Assembly: GCF_013004065.1 (NCBI RefSeq)
Contig: NZ_CP053084.1
Coordinates: 3,162,001-3,226,000, forward strand
From: Limnobacter sp. SAORIC-580
Lineage (GTDB): Bacteria > Pseudomonadota > Gammaproteobacteria > Burkholderiales > Burkholderiaceae_B
DNA: 64,000 nt
Direction: 5' to 3'
The notes below the pieces were generated by a model. It was not told where the DNA came from. It searched no databases and was given only the letters and a program-made list of their open reading frames with translations. Position 1 is the first letter of the stretch. Each line of letters starts with the position of its first letter. This document shows positions 33,210 through 42,168 of this stretch, in pieces. The translations under genes and the position numbers were made by a program.

Positions 33210-34105
33210 TGCGCACCCCTTGCCACGTCACGTGCAACACTTGTAGCGCGTACAAATTCATCAGCCGGCATCAGTGCCAATTCTTCGGCACTGGGCAGCC
33301 CCAGGCGTTGCCAAATTTCTTTGGCATCCCGGCAGTCACCAAACTGCTCAAGCCGCTGCGTCAACATGGCGTGCTCTGCTTCCAGATTCTCAAGGTCAAA
33401 ACTCACCTTGCCGGAATCAAGTGCTTGCAAGGCTGCCTGTCTGAAGGCTTCTACTTCATCGGCCACCAAGGCTTGAATGTCGCCCATGACATAACGGTGC
33501 TTGCCACCGCTGACACGCCACACCAGGGCGCGGTCACGTGAATCGAATTCTTCCACGCCGTACACCGTTTCAATCACCTCCGGGCCCGACATGGCCAGGC
33601 GCCCTTCTTCGGACATCACCAACACATCGCAGCAACGGGCAATCAAGCCAGTACCGCCGAAGCAACCTGCCGCGCCGCCAATCAAACCAATGAATTGAAT
33701 GCCTTGCGCACGGGCTGCGCACACGGCACGCATAATTTCAGACACGGCAATTAACCCGGCATTGGCCTCGTGCAAACGCACACCGCCACTTTCAAAAATC
33801 AGCAGCACCGCGCGGGGTTTTTCTTTCACAGCCTTGGCGATGAGCGCGGTAATTTTTGCACCATGCACTTCGCCAATGGCACCGCCCAGAAACTCACCTT
33901 CCTGGGCGGCCACCAGCACAGGTGCGCCACCCAAAGTGGCTCGCCCAATGACCACGCCATCGTCAAATGCAACCGGTTGTTCAAGCAGCGCCATGTGCGG
34001 GCTGCTGATGCGTTCCGATGGTTTCAGGATTTCCTGAAAACTACCCTCGTCGCACACGGCCTGCACACGCTCGCGCGCACTGGCTTCCAGAAAACTATTG
34101 GCCAT
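33206..34105 (-). CDS. mdcD: Malonate decarboxylase beta subunit
   Basis: A 299-residue carboxyltransferase-like subunit starting at ATG 34105, 11 nt inside mdcC. VIGRATLGGAPVLVAAQEGEFLGGAIGEVHG near residue 55 and FIGLIGGAAGCFGGTG near residue 135 form the oxyanion-hole region shared with acetyl-CoA carboxylase beta. Together with MdcE it makes the decarboxylase active site. Unlike AccD it has no zinc-ribbon Cys motif at the N-terminus, which is normal for MdcD. Confidence 0.93.
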   Translation of the reverse strand: MANSFLEASARERVQAVCDEGSFQEILKPSERISSPHMALLEQPVAFDDGVVIGRATLGGAPVLVAAQEGEFLGGAIGEVHGAKITALIAKAVKEKPRAVLLIFESGGVRLHEANAGLIAVSEIMRAVCAARAQGIQFIGLIGGAAGCFGGTGLIARCCDVLVMSEEGRLAMSGPEVIETVYGVEEFDSRDRALVWRVSGGKHRYVMGDIQALVADEVEAFRQAALQALDSGKVSFDLENLEAEHAMLTQRLEQFGDCRDAKEIWQRLGLPSAEELALMPADEFVRATSVARDVARGAQ

Positions 34106-34418
34106 GTTGGTTCTCCCATGCCTCAATGGCTTGGTCCAGGCGCAGGCTGACCACAGCCGGTGTTGCGCCCACATCGTGAATTTCAATCTTCAAACCGCCT
34201 GCATTTTTTCGCTCTGCGAAATCGGCCAGTACGGCTTGCCAAATTTGCCCGAAACCGCGTGCGGAGGTTTGAATGTCCACTGAACACTGCGCGGTATCCT
34301 CGCCTTTCTCCAACAACACTTCGCAGTTGCCGCTGGCAGTGACGCCCACCAGCACGGCATCGCGATTTGTGGGCTGCGCCTTGCTGGGCAAGTTGTATTT
34401 CAGTTGTTCCATACTCAT
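34095..34418 (-). CDS. mdcC: Malonate decarboxylase acyl carrier subunit (delta)
   Basis: A 107-residue carrier protein. The serine that receives the phosphoribosyl-dephospho-CoA group is in VGVTASGNCEVLLE (Ser29 from this start, Ser27 if the ATG at codon 3 is used). CEVLLEKGEDTAQCSVDIQT is the conserved continuation. Acyl groups ride on this arm between MdcA and MdcDE. It starts 12 bp after mdcA and overlaps mdcD by 11 nt. Confidence 0.92.
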   Translation of the reverse strand: MSMEQLKYNLPSKAQPTNRDAVLVGVTASGNCEVLLEKGEDTAQCSVDIQTSARGFGQIWQAVLADFAERKNAGGLKIEIHDVGATPAVVSLRLDQAIEAWENQHGQ

Positions 34419-34430
34419 GATGAAAGCCCC

Positions 34431-36095
34431 TTACCAATTGCGGAAGCGGCTAGGCGGGTTGTACAAACCGCCCGAAGCACGCACCAAGTCTTTCACGGTT
34501 TTCGCAGCCAACAGATCGCGTGTGGCATCACGCCGGGCAATGCCCAGGTCTTCGGCGCGTTTGATCACACCACGCGCACGCAGTTCTTCGACCTTTTTCT
34601 TGTCGCGTGCCATGCCCACTTCGGTGTAGCCAGCCACGCCACGAATGGCCTGCTCGCGTTCTTCCTCGCCACGACACAACAGCAAATTCGCAATGCCTTC
34701 CTCGGTCACAATGTGGGTTACGTCGTCACCAAAAATCATCACGGGCGGGTTGTTCAAACCCATGCTGTCGGCCAAATCCCAAGCGTCCAGGCGTTCAACA
34801 AATGCGGGCGCCATATGCTCGCGGAATGTTTCAACCATTTGCACCACCAGCTTGCGGCCACGTGGCATGTGTTTTGGGTTGGCTTGCGCTTCACGGCCTG
34901 CTTTCACCCAGGCTTCGCTTTCATGCCTGCGGCCACGTGCATCTGCGCCCATATTGGGTGCGCCACCGAAACCGGCAATTCGACCCTTGGTGGCCGTGCT
35001 GCTGTTGCCATAGGTGTCAATTTGCAAGGTTGAGCCAATGAACAGGTCGCAAGCATAGTGCCCTGCCGCCTGACAAAAAGCGCGGTTGCTGCGCATGCTG
35101 CCATCGCCCCCGGTGAAGAACACATCGGGCCTTGCGGCAATGTATTTTTCCATACCCAGCTCACTGCCGAAGCTGTGCACGCTTTGAACAAAACCGGCTT
35201 CAATCGCGGGTATTAGCGCGGGGTGTGGGTTCAGTGCCCAGTTGGTGCAAATTTTTCCTTTCAAACCCAATTGCTCGCCGTAGGTGGGCAACAGCAATTC
35301 AATGGCAGCGGTATCAAAGCCAATGCCGTGGTTCAAACGCTTTACGCCATACTCTGCGTAAATGCCCTTGATCACCATCATGGCCATCAACACTTGAATC
35401 TCTGAAATTTGTGCAGGGTCGCGTGTAAACAAAGGCTCAATGTAATTCGGGCGCGGAGCGTGTATTACAAAATCGACCCAGTCCGCAGGCACATCTACAC
35501 GGGGCAGTGTGTCGCGTATTTCATTCACCTGCACAATCACAATGCCGTTTTTGAATGCCGCCGCTTCCACGATGGCTGGCGTATCCTCAGTATTCGGGCC
35601 GGTGTACAAATTGCCCTGGGCATCGGCGGCTTCAGCCGCGATCAAGGCCACATTGGGCGTCAAATCGACAAAGTACCGACCAAACAATTCAAGGTAAGTG
35701 TGAATCGCATTGATCTTGATTTTGCCGGCCGCCACCAGGTTGGCCAGTCGCGCACCTTGCGGACCAGAAAACGAGAAATCGATTTCTTTGGCAATGCCTT
35801 TGTCGAACAAAGCCGTATGTTCAGGCAAAGCCACCACCGATTGCAACAAGTGCAAATCATGCACCTGTTGCGGGTTCACTTTGGCCAAACATTGCGCCAA
35901 AAAATCCGCCTGCTTCTGGTTGTTGCCCTCCAGGCACACACGGTCACCGGGTTCAATCACACTTTCCAGCAAAGCCACGGCGTGCTCTGCCTTCACCACC
36001 TTGCTGGAATGTCCGCCGGCAAGGTGGGCAGCGCGACCCAACCGGGCGGCCTTGGATTGTTGCCCTTGGCGCCATGTTGTGTTGGTCATGCTCAT
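34431..36095 (-). CDS. mdcA: Malonate decarboxylase alpha subunit, acetyl-S-ACP:malonate ACP transferase
   Basis: A 554-residue CoA-transferase-like subunit. It swaps malonate for acetate on MdcC, keeping the cycle going without ATP. The N-terminus WRQGQQSKAARL and CLEGNNQKQADFLA, and the middle VNEIRDTLPRVDVPADWVD and YGVKRLNHGIGFDTAAIELLLP segments, are standard MdcA. It is the first mdc gene and follows the TRAP permease by 14 bp, so uptake and breakdown are made from one transcript. Confidence 0.95.
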   Translation of the reverse strand: MSMTNTTWRQGQQSKAARLGRAAHLAGGHSSKVVKAEHAVALLESVIEPGDRVCLEGNNQKQADFLAQCLAKVNPQQVHDLHLLQSVVALPEHTALFDKGIAKEIDFSFSGPQGARLANLVAAGKIKINAIHTYLELFGRYFVDLTPNVALIAAEAADAQGNLYTGPNTEDTPAIVEAAAFKNGIVIVQVNEIRDTLPRVDVPADWVDFVIHAPRPNYIEPLFTRDPAQISEIQVLMAMMVIKGIYAEYGVKRLNHGIGFDTAAIELLLPTYGEQLGLKGKICTNWALNPHPALIPAIEAGFVQSVHSFGSELGMEKYIAARPDVFFTGGDGSMRSNRAFCQAAGHYACDLFIGSTLQIDTYGNSSTATKGRIAGFGGAPNMGADARGRRHESEAWVKAGREAQANPKHMPRGRKLVVQMVETFREHMAPAFVERLDAWDLADSMGLNNPPVMIFGDDVTHIVTEEGIANLLLCRGEEEREQAIRGVAGYTEVGMARDKKKVEELRARGVIKRAEDLGIARRDATRDLLAAKTVKDLVRASGGLYNPPSRFRNW

Positions 36096-36109
36096 TGTTT
36101 TGGTCCTGC

Positions 36110-37453
36110 TTAGTAGTCGTAGAACATGTCGGGCAAGAACATCACCACTTCCGGAAACACTGACAGGAAGGCAATGTAGCCCGCAATAATCAGAATGAAC
36201 GGAACGATGCCGCGGAAAATTTCACCGAACTTGATGTCAGGCGCAATGCCGTTGATCACGAAAAGGTTCAAACCCACAGGCGGTGTAATCAGCCCCAGTT
36301 CCATGTTGATGGTCAAAATAATGCCGAACCAGATTGGGTCGAAACCAGCTGCCAAAATGGGCGGCAAAATAACGGGCGTAATCATCAGGATAATGGCCAC
36401 AGGTGGCAGGAAGAAACCCAGCACCAGCAACAACATATTCACCCAGAACAACAAGGCCCATTTCGACATTTCCAGTGCCACCAGCCATTCCGCCATGCTT
36501 TGGCTAATGCGAAGGTAGCTCATCACATAGGTGAACAGGAATGACATGGCAATGATCATCATCACCATGCAACTTTCTTTCGCAGTGCCTGTGAAAATGG
36601 CGCGAAGGTCTGTCCACTGGTAACACTTGTATAGCGCAATCACCAGAATTAACGCGGCCACTGCACCCACACCTGCCACTTCAGAAGGAGTACCGAAGCC
36701 GCCGTACATGGCACCCATGATCAAACCGATCAACAAGAGGAAGGGCAGCAGTCGTGGCAACGACTCCATTTTTTCCTTCCAGGTGAAATGTTCCTTTTGG
36801 GCTACCTTTGCGATTTCTTCCGGGCTTGCAGTTTTCATCCATTCATGACGATCACGAATAAACTTCACCACCACCCACACCGAGAACAGCACGGCCAACA
36901 AGATGCCGGGCACAATGCCCGCAATAAACAATTTGCCTATCGATTGCTCGGCCATCACGCCATAAATGATCAGCGTAATACTGGGCGGAATCAGAATACC
37001 CAGTGTGCCGCCCGCGGCAATCAAACCCGAGGCCAGGGCACCGCTGTAACCACGCTTGCGCATTTCAGGAATGCCCATGCCGCCAATGGCTGCACAGGTT
37101 GCCGGGCTTGATCCACACAAAGCTGCAAAAATGGTACAACCCGCCACGTTGGCCACGCCCAGGCTACCCGGCATGCGGTACAACCAGCGGTAAGCGGATT
37201 CGTACAGATCAACCGCTGCACGGGTTTTGCCAATGGCTGCCCCCATGAGAATAAACAGCGGAATGGTAAGCAAAGTGAAGTTTTCAAGTTCACCGAAAAT
37301 GGTTTCTGCAATCAAATGAATATTGGTTGCAGGCATGAAAAAATACATGATGATCACTGCCGAGGAACCCAATGCAAATGCAATGGGCATGCCAGAAAAC
37401 AGCAACACCAAGGTGAGGGCCGTATAAATCAGGCCAATTTCGACAACACCCAT
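36110..37453 (-). CDS. dctM: TRAP transporter large permease
   Basis: A 447-residue DctM-type permease with about twelve transmembrane segments. It has the family strings MGAAIGKTRAAVDLYESAYRWL, GGTLGILIPPSITLIIYGV and MELGLITPPVGLNLFVINGI. The ATG at 37453 overlaps nothing and sits 1 bp after the dctQ stop. It exchanges substrate for sodium with the help of DctP and DctQ. Its place directly before mdcA suggests malonate uptake (as in MatPQM), with maleate or other small dicarboxylates possible. Confidence 0.93.
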   Translation of the reverse strand: MGVVEIGLIYTALTLVLLFSGMPIAFALGSSAVIIMYFFMPATNIHLIAETIFGELENFTLLTIPLFILMGAAIGKTRAAVDLYESAYRWLYRMPGSLGVANVAGCTIFAALCGSSPATCAAIGGMGIPEMRKRGYSGALASGLIAAGGTLGILIPPSITLIIYGVMAEQSIGKLFIAGIVPGILLAVLFSVWVVVKFIRDRHEWMKTASPEEIAKVAQKEHFTWKEKMESLPRLLPFLLLIGLIMGAMYGGFGTPSEVAGVGAVAALILVIALYKCYQWTDLRAIFTGTAKESCMVMMIIAMSFLFTYVMSYLRISQSMAEWLVALEMSKWALLFWVNMLLLVLGFFLPPVAIILMITPVILPPILAAGFDPIWFGIILTINMELGLITPPVGLNLFVINGIAPDIKFGEIFRGIVPFILIIAGYIAFLSVFPEVVMFLPDMFYDY

Positions 37454-37454
37454 G

Positions 37455-38003
37455 TCAGCCCCCTTGTCCGCTGGTTGTGGTTGCGTGCCCATGTTTTGGC
37501 AGTTCAGGCGCTTTGCCCATTAAGCCTTCAACAATTTGCACAATGAATTGCAATGTCAGCAGCAACATGCCGAGCGACATGAAAAAGTATGGGATCAGGG
37601 TTGGACCCCAGGTGGAACTGGTGGTCCAACCCTGATCCCAGGCTTCGTGGCAATACACTGCTGACAAATAAGCCACCAAACCACAGAACAGCATCGAGAG
37701 AATGTCGCCGAAGAGCAAACGGATCCGGCTGGCGCGTTTGGACATCACTTCGTCCAGAATTTCAATGCCCACATGCCCACGCTCGCGTTGCGTGTGCGCC
37801 GCTGCCAGAAAGGTGGCTGCGATCAACATGAAAATGCTGAGTTCGATGACCCAGTCATTGGAAATATTCAGAATGTAGCGGGTGACCACTTCGTACACCA
37901 GCACGAGTGAACACACGAGAATCAGGGATGCAGACAGGTACGCCATGGCTTGGTTAATGCCGCGCACGGTGCCGCTGAACAGTCGCCACAATGGGTTGTT
38001 CAT
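37455..38003 (-). CDS. dctQ: TRAP transporter small permease
   Basis: A 182-residue DctQ protein with four transmembrane segments. It includes YEVVTRYILNISNDWVIELSIFMLI and the cytoplasmic loop AHTQRERGHVGIEIL typical of the family. The start at 38003 is preferred to the longer frame because it fits the first helix. It is separated from dctP by 66 bp containing a strong hairpin. Confidence 0.9.
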   Translation of the reverse strand: MNNPLWRLFSGTVRGINQAMAYLSASLILVCSLVLVYEVVTRYILNISNDWVIELSIFMLIAATFLAAAHTQRERGHVGIEILDEVMSKRASRIRLLFGDILSMLFCGLVAYLSAVYCHEAWDQGWTTSSTWGPTLIPYFFMSLGMLLLTLQFIVQIVEGLMGKAPELPKHGHATTTSGQGG

Positions 38004-38027
38004 AGTTGTCTCCGAATGGAACTTGAA

Positions 38028-38060
38028 CACCAAACCCTCATCAGTGGAGAGGGTTTGGTG
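38028..38060 (-). terminator. Perfect 12-bp hairpin between dctP and dctQ
   Basis: CACCAAACCCTC (38028-38039) and GAGGGTTTGGTG (38049-38060) pair perfectly around a 9-nt loop, 9 bp after the dctP stop. No T-run follows on the minus strand, so it is more likely an RNA-stabilising or attenuating stem than a full terminator. It would raise binding-protein output over the membrane subunits from the same transcript. Confidence 0.7.
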
Positions 38061-38069
38061 CGCTTTGCT

Positions 38070-39089
38070 TTACTTAACTGCAGTGGCCATGTCCAGCCAC
38101 TTCTGGCCGTCTTTCACTTCTTCAGCGAAATCTTTCCAGGCTGACTTCTCTGCAACTGCACGCCACTTGGCGAATGTTGCATCGTCCATGGCATAGGCCT
38201 TCTTGCCAGCTTTCTTCCACACTTCGGCGGCCATCATGTCGTCTTTCTTGGACTCTTCAATCGAGAACTTCTCGAGGCTTGCACCCACTTCCATCACGGC
38301 CTTCTGCTGCGCAGGTGTCAGGCGATCAAAAGTGGACTTGGCCATCAAGAGGGGTTCGAACATATACCAGAATGAGTTCTGGCTGGCGTCGGTCAAGTGA
38401 TCGCCCACTTCCTCAAGACGGAAAGAAATGATGGACGTGCTGGATGTGACAGCAGCGTCCAACACGCCAGTTTGCATGGCGCTGTAAACTTCGTTCGATG
38501 GCACGTTGGTGATTGAACCGCCAGCACCCTTCAACATCAAATCCATGTGCTTGGAGGCACCGCGAATTTTTACGCCTTTCACTTCGGATGGATCAACCAC
38601 TTTCTTCTTGGAGGCGATACCGCCCGCTTGCCAAATCCAGCTAACTACTTTCACGCCTTTGCTCTCCAGCAACTTTTCCAGTTCGTTGCCGATCGGCTGG
38701 CCTTTCCAGCGATGACCTTGTTCGTAGCTCGTAATCAAGCCAGGCATCAGGGTAATGTTCACCTGAGGGATTTTGCCGCCTTCGTAAGCCAAGGGGTACA
38801 AAGTCATGTCCACAGAGCCATTTTGCAAAGCGCCAAACTGCGCAAAGGTTTTCACCAGTGAGCTGCCTGGGTAAATTTCAAACTTCAGGCTGCCATTGGT
38901 TTTTTCTGCAACCTGACGCGCAAACTTGCGCACCAATCGGTCACGGAAATCGCCTTTTTCTTCGGTGCCACCCGGGAACTGGTGAGACACCTTGATGGTG
39001 GTGGTTTGTGCCGACGCAGTATTGGCAAAGCCAAAGGTGATTGCGGCTGCGGCCATGCCGGCCACCAGGGGTTTGATCATGAACTTCAT
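38070..39089 (-). CDS. dctP: TRAP transporter substrate-binding protein
   Basis: A 339-residue periplasmic protein with signal peptide (GMAAAAITFGFANTASAQ). The DctP signature follows: KVSHQFPGGTEEKGDF, FEIYPGSSL, GVKIRGASKHMDLMLKGAGGSITNVPSNEVYSAMQTGVLDAA and the conserved Arg of VKIRGAS that binds the substrate carboxylate. The start at 39089 is the first that gives a signal peptide. The operon suggests malonate or maleate as ligand. Confidence 0.92.
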   Translation of the reverse strand: MKFMIKPLVAGMAAAAITFGFANTASAQTTTIKVSHQFPGGTEEKGDFRDRLVRKFARQVAEKTNGSLKFEIYPGSSLVKTFAQFGALQNGSVDMTLYPLAYEGGKIPQVNITLMPGLITSYEQGHRWKGQPIGNELEKLLESKGVKVVSWIWQAGGIASKKKVVDPSEVKGVKIRGASKHMDLMLKGAGGSITNVPSNEVYSAMQTGVLDAAVTSSTSIISFRLEEVGDHLTDASQNSFWYMFEPLLMAKSTFDRLTPAQQKAVMEVGASLEKFSIEESKKDDMMAAEVWKKAGKKAYAMDDATFAKWRAVAEKSAWKDFAEEVKDGQKWLDMATAVK

Positions 39090-39185
39090 GAGTAAGTCTC
39101 CTCTCTTGCTTCTAATTGAACGCCTTTGAATCAGGTGAGTGATCCGCAAACGCTTTCCACATCCGAACGAAATTTCTGGGTTCGT

Positions 39186-39938
39186 TCAATATTTCCCGGA
39201 CAGCAGCGAACCGAAGCCCGGGGCATAGGTCTTAAGACCCAATTTCTTTAACATCATGTAAGTAGTGGCTACCGACGAAGACAGCACCGGCATGCCCGCA
39301 CGGTCTTCAATCGGTTGAATAGAGCCCAGCGATGGCATTTGTACGCAGGCCGACGCCACAATCGCATCCACATTGGCGGTATTCAATTTCTTGGTGTGTT
39401 CAATCGGCGCCAGCGGGTTGAGTAAACCCACTTCCAGGTTGTTCGACACTTCCAGCGAAATGCTGTCGAGCACCTCAATGCCTTCGTTCTCGATGTAATC
39501 AATCACCAGACAGGTCAGCGGTTTCATGTAAGGCGTCAGAATGGCCACTTTCTTGGCGCCAATCGCTTTCAAACCATCGACCAAAGCACCTGCACTGGTC
39601 ACCACAGGTGCCGGGCCACCGGCTTCCACGGTGCGGCCGTGCAAACGTTCTTCCGATTTTTTGTGATAACCCAAACCCATGCTCATAATGGCCACCAGGC
39701 AGGCATAACCCAGCACATCCACACGGGCATCGGCCAACTCCAAAGCACACCGATCCGAATCGGCGTCCATCTTGGCCAACTCTTCTTTGGTCACATGCTG
39801 CATGCGCATGCGGCTGGAGTGAAACGTGAAACGCTCCGCCTCTACGGCTTCGCGGGCCCGCAAAATGGCGGGAATTTCCGTTTCCATGGTGGTGTTTGAA
39901 CTTGGCACAATCTGGCCAATTCGGTAAATCTTGCTCAT
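39186..39938 (-). CDS. maiA: Maleate cis-trans isomerase/Asp-Glu racemase superfamily protein
   Basis: A 250-residue protein of the Asp/Glu racemase superfamily. IVPSSNTTMETEIP at residues 10-23, DVLGYACLVAIMSMGLG with Cys80, and VASACVQMPSL with Cys198 give the two-Cys active site of maleate isomerase, which turns maleate into fumarate. Arylmalonate decarboxylases are related but lack the first Cys; both Cys are present here. It lies between a haloacid dehalogenase gene and the TRAP genes, in the malonate operon. The symbol is by analogy and the substrate could be another cis-dicarboxylate. Confidence 0.8.
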   Translation of the reverse strand: MSKIYRIGQIVPSSNTTMETEIPAILRAREAVEAERFTFHSSRMRMQHVTKEELAKMDADSDRCALELADARVDVLGYACLVAIMSMGLGYHKKSEERLHGRTVEAGGPAPVVTSAGALVDGLKAIGAKKVAILTPYMKPLTCLVIDYIENEGIEVLDSISLEVSNNLEVGLLNPLAPIEHTKKLNTANVDAIVASACVQMPSLGSIQPIEDRAGMPVLSSSVATTYMMLKKLGLKTYAPGFGSLLSGKY

Positions 39939-39972
39939 TCAATGCTCCGTGTAGGTGGGCCTAAGTTGCCAA

Positions 39973-40692
39973 CTAAGTAGCCAGTTGGCGGGCCAGGTCC
40001 ACAAAGTCTTGTGCGACAAAATCAAATTCGCCCGCTTCCACTTTGGGCAAGGGCACATGCTCGCCAAATTCAAAGGGGCGCATCACGTAGGCTGTGCGCA
40101 TGCCTTGCGCCTTGGCAGCACGCAAATCACTGGGGTGGCTGGCGCACAGCATCACTTGCTCAATTGGCAAATTCAGCAGGCCGGCTACACCGTGGTAAGT
40201 TTCGGGATCGGGTTTGTAATGCTTAAACAGTTCGGCCGATACGATGCAGTCCCACGGCAAACCGGCATTTTTTGCCATCGCGGTCAGCAAAGAAAAATTG
40301 CCATTGGACAGGGTGGTAATCGTGAATTGTTTTTTCAGGGCATGAAGGCCTGCAACAGTGTCTGGCCAAGGGCTAAGGCGGTGCCACACTTTGTTCAGGT
40401 TTTCGCGCTGTTCATCGTTCAATTTGCCCAGGCCGAACTGCTCAACGATGGAATCCAGAATCATCCGGTGCAGGCTGTCAATGTGCATCCAGGGCAGCTC
40501 ACCCTTGCGCACACGGTCCATGGCTGGTGCATAACCCGCGCGCCAGGCATCGGCAAACGCCAAAGCATCCACCTGAATATTCATGTGTTTGGCAATCATC
40601 GCAACTTCGCGTGCAACACTGCCGCGCCAGTCTACAACGGTGCCAAAAACATCAAATGCAAGCGCTTTGACTGCGCTGGCTGCGTGGTTCAT
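39973..40692 (-). CDS. Haloacid dehalogenase, type II
   Basis: A 239-residue HAD hydrolase. The ATG at 40692 has GGAGACAGG upstream. The nucleophile Asp14 is in LAFDVFGTVVDWRGSV, the type II haloacid dehalogenase version of the motif. ITTLSNGNFSLL (Ser/Thr motif) and a Lys in FKHYKPDPETYHG, with the SHPSDLRAAKAQGM segment, complete the active site. Such enzymes hydrolyse (S)-2-haloacids to 2-hydroxyacids; some act on other substrates. It is the first gene of the malonate operon, a setting that invites a role on a substituted malonate or other dicarboxylate. Confidence 0.87.
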   Translation of the reverse strand: MNHAASAVKALAFDVFGTVVDWRGSVAREVAMIAKHMNIQVDALAFADAWRAGYAPAMDRVRKGELPWMHIDSLHRMILDSIVEQFGLGKLNDEQRENLNKVWHRLSPWPDTVAGLHALKKQFTITTLSNGNFSLLTAMAKNAGLPWDCIVSAELFKHYKPDPETYHGVAGLLNLPIEQVMLCASHPSDLRAAKAQGMRTAYVMRPFEFGEHVPLPKVEAGEFDFVAQDFVDLARQLAT

Positions 40693-40751
40693 TCCTGTCT
40701 CCTCGAGGGTTTGCCGAAACTGATTGTGTTTGGGCGGGCGCTCTCTTATGA

Positions 40752-40825
40752 TTGTATGTAGAGCGTCGCATTTTGCATGCGTTATTTGATTTCTTGTATA
40801 CAAGACTAATTGCGGTCGTATACAT
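40752..40825. promoter_or_regulatory. Operators for the divergent FadR-type regulator
   Basis: TTGTATACAA at 40794-40803 lies within a perfect 14-bp palindrome (TCTTGTATACAAGA, 40792-40805). Related copies are TTGTATGTAG at 40752-40761 and TCGTATACAT at 40816-40825. The copy centres are about 42 and 22 bp apart, close to whole helical turns. TTGTATACAA-like sites are typical of FCD-domain GntR regulators. The array covers both start regions of the divergent haloacid dehalogenase and gntR genes. Confidence 0.68.
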
Positions 40826-40860
40826 TGTCAATAACGTTGATTCATTTTTTTTATTGCCTC

Positions 40861-41532
40861 ATGAAGAAAAAACTGTCAGAAGACGTACGGGACCAAATTG
40901 AAGAACTGATCGCTTTTGGCAAACTGCCGCCTGGCGAACACCTGGACGAAACCGAGCTGGCAGACCGCTTTGGCGTGTCCAGAACGCCGATTCGAGAGGC
41001 TTTGAACCAGCTGGCCACCGCCGGCTTGGTCGAGCTGCGCGCGCGCAGGGGCGCTGTGGTGGCGCAATTCACGGCCCAGCAACTGGTCGAAATGTTCGAG
41101 GTGATGGGCGAATTTGAAGGCATGTGCGGCAGGCTTGCCGCCCGCCGCCTGACAGATGAAGAACAGCAGGAACTGGTGGCCACGCACGAAGAATGCAAAG
41201 CTGCAATGGCCAAAGGTGGCGACCCCGATGAGTACTACCAGCTCAATGACAAATTTCACGGTGTAATTTACCGTGGCAGCCACAATGAGTTTTTGATTGA
41301 ACAGGCTTGGGGCCTGCGCAGAAGGCTGCGACCTTATCGCCGCTTGCAACTGCGTGTGCGCGGCCGCATTCCAACTTCGCTGGATGAACACGACGCAATC
41401 GTGAAAGCGATTCTGGCGGGTGATGGCGACACGGCGAACGAATTGCTGCGCAGCCATGTGATGGTGCAAGGCCAGCGCTTCGCTGACTTGGTGGCCTCGC
41501 TGCCCTTACTAAAGGCACGCTCAGCAGCTTAA
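40861..41532 (+). CDS. GntR family regulator, FadR/FCD subfamily
   Basis: A 223-residue regulator starting at ATG 40861. The winged helix is at residues about 10-70 (LPPGEHLDETELADRFGVSRTPIREAL), and the FCD domain at about 80-210 contains the metal/ligand residues in DEYYQLNDKFHGVIYRGSHNEFL and LDEHDAIVKAIL. It is divergent from the thirteen-gene malonate operon with operator-like sites between, so it very probably represses that operon until a pathway acid is present. Confidence 0.92.
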   Translation: MKKKLSEDVRDQIEELIAFGKLPPGEHLDETELADRFGVSRTPIREALNQLATAGLVELRARRGAVVAQFTAQQLVEMFEVMGEFEGMCGRLAARRLTDEEQQELVATHEECKAAMAKGGDPDEYYQLNDKFHGVIYRGSHNEFLIEQAWGLRRRLRPYRRLQLRVRGRIPTSLDEHDAIVKAILAGDGDTANELLRSHVMVQGQRFADLVASLPLLKARSAA

Positions 41533-41544
41533 GGCCCAGTTCAT

Positions 41545-42153
41545 TTAAACCTTCGGCCTTGCCAAATCAAAATTGCTGCGGGTGGTGCAATAGCCATCAC
41601 CCGCCAGTTTACCCACCGCATCGAGCAAGTCGTTGGCAATCAGGCCACCCCGCATGGCTGAATCATTCACTTCCACACCCAACACATCCAACAACATCAT
41701 CGAGCCGCCCATGGCGCCTTCGCCAATCAGCTTGACCTCGCGCAAATTGCATTCAAAACGCACCATTGCATCTTCCACACCAGGTGCCGTCACGGCTTTG
41801 CTCAGCGATTTTTTCAAACCCGCCTTTTCGAATTCATCCACTTCGGGTGGGTAGTCGCCGCAACTGGTGTTCATTGCATCCACCAGCACATGGCTCACAA
41901 TGTTCACCACGCATTCCTTCGTGGCTTGCAAATTGGTCAGGGTGTCTTTCTCGCTGCGGTCGCGAGGGTTTACTTGCACCACGCACAGCACTGGTGGTTT
42001 GCAGCTGGCGACTGTAAAGAATGAATAGGGCGCCAAATTGGCGATGCCATGTTCACTCAGCGTGCTAACCCACGCGATGGGGCGCGGCACCACTGCGCCA
42101 GTCAGCAACTGATAATTTTCACGGGGGCTGATTTCTGAGGTGTTGAAGTACAT
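41545..42153 (-). CDS. Flavin reductase family FMN-binding protein
   Basis: A 202-residue split-barrel flavoprotein. The N-terminal YQLLTGAVVPRPIAWVSTLSEHGIANLAPYSFF and the KDTLTNLQATKECVVNIV segments are the flavin-binding signature of this family. Members reduce FMN with NAD(P)H or act as flavin-bound proteins of unknown activity. It converges with the gntR gene (12 bp) and starts 15 bp after the YaeQ stop, so the two form a likely pair. Confidence 0.88.
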   Translation of the reverse strand: MYFNTSEISPRENYQLLTGAVVPRPIAWVSTLSEHGIANLAPYSFFTVASCKPPVLCVVQVNPRDRSEKDTLTNLQATKECVVNIVSHVLVDAMNTSCGDYPPEVDEFEKAGLKKSLSKAVTAPGVEDAMVRFECNLREVKLIGEGAMGGSMMLLDVLGVEVNDSAMRGGLIANDLLDAVGKLAGDGYCTTRSNFDLARPKV

Positions 42154-42168
42154 GCGAACATTGCCTCC

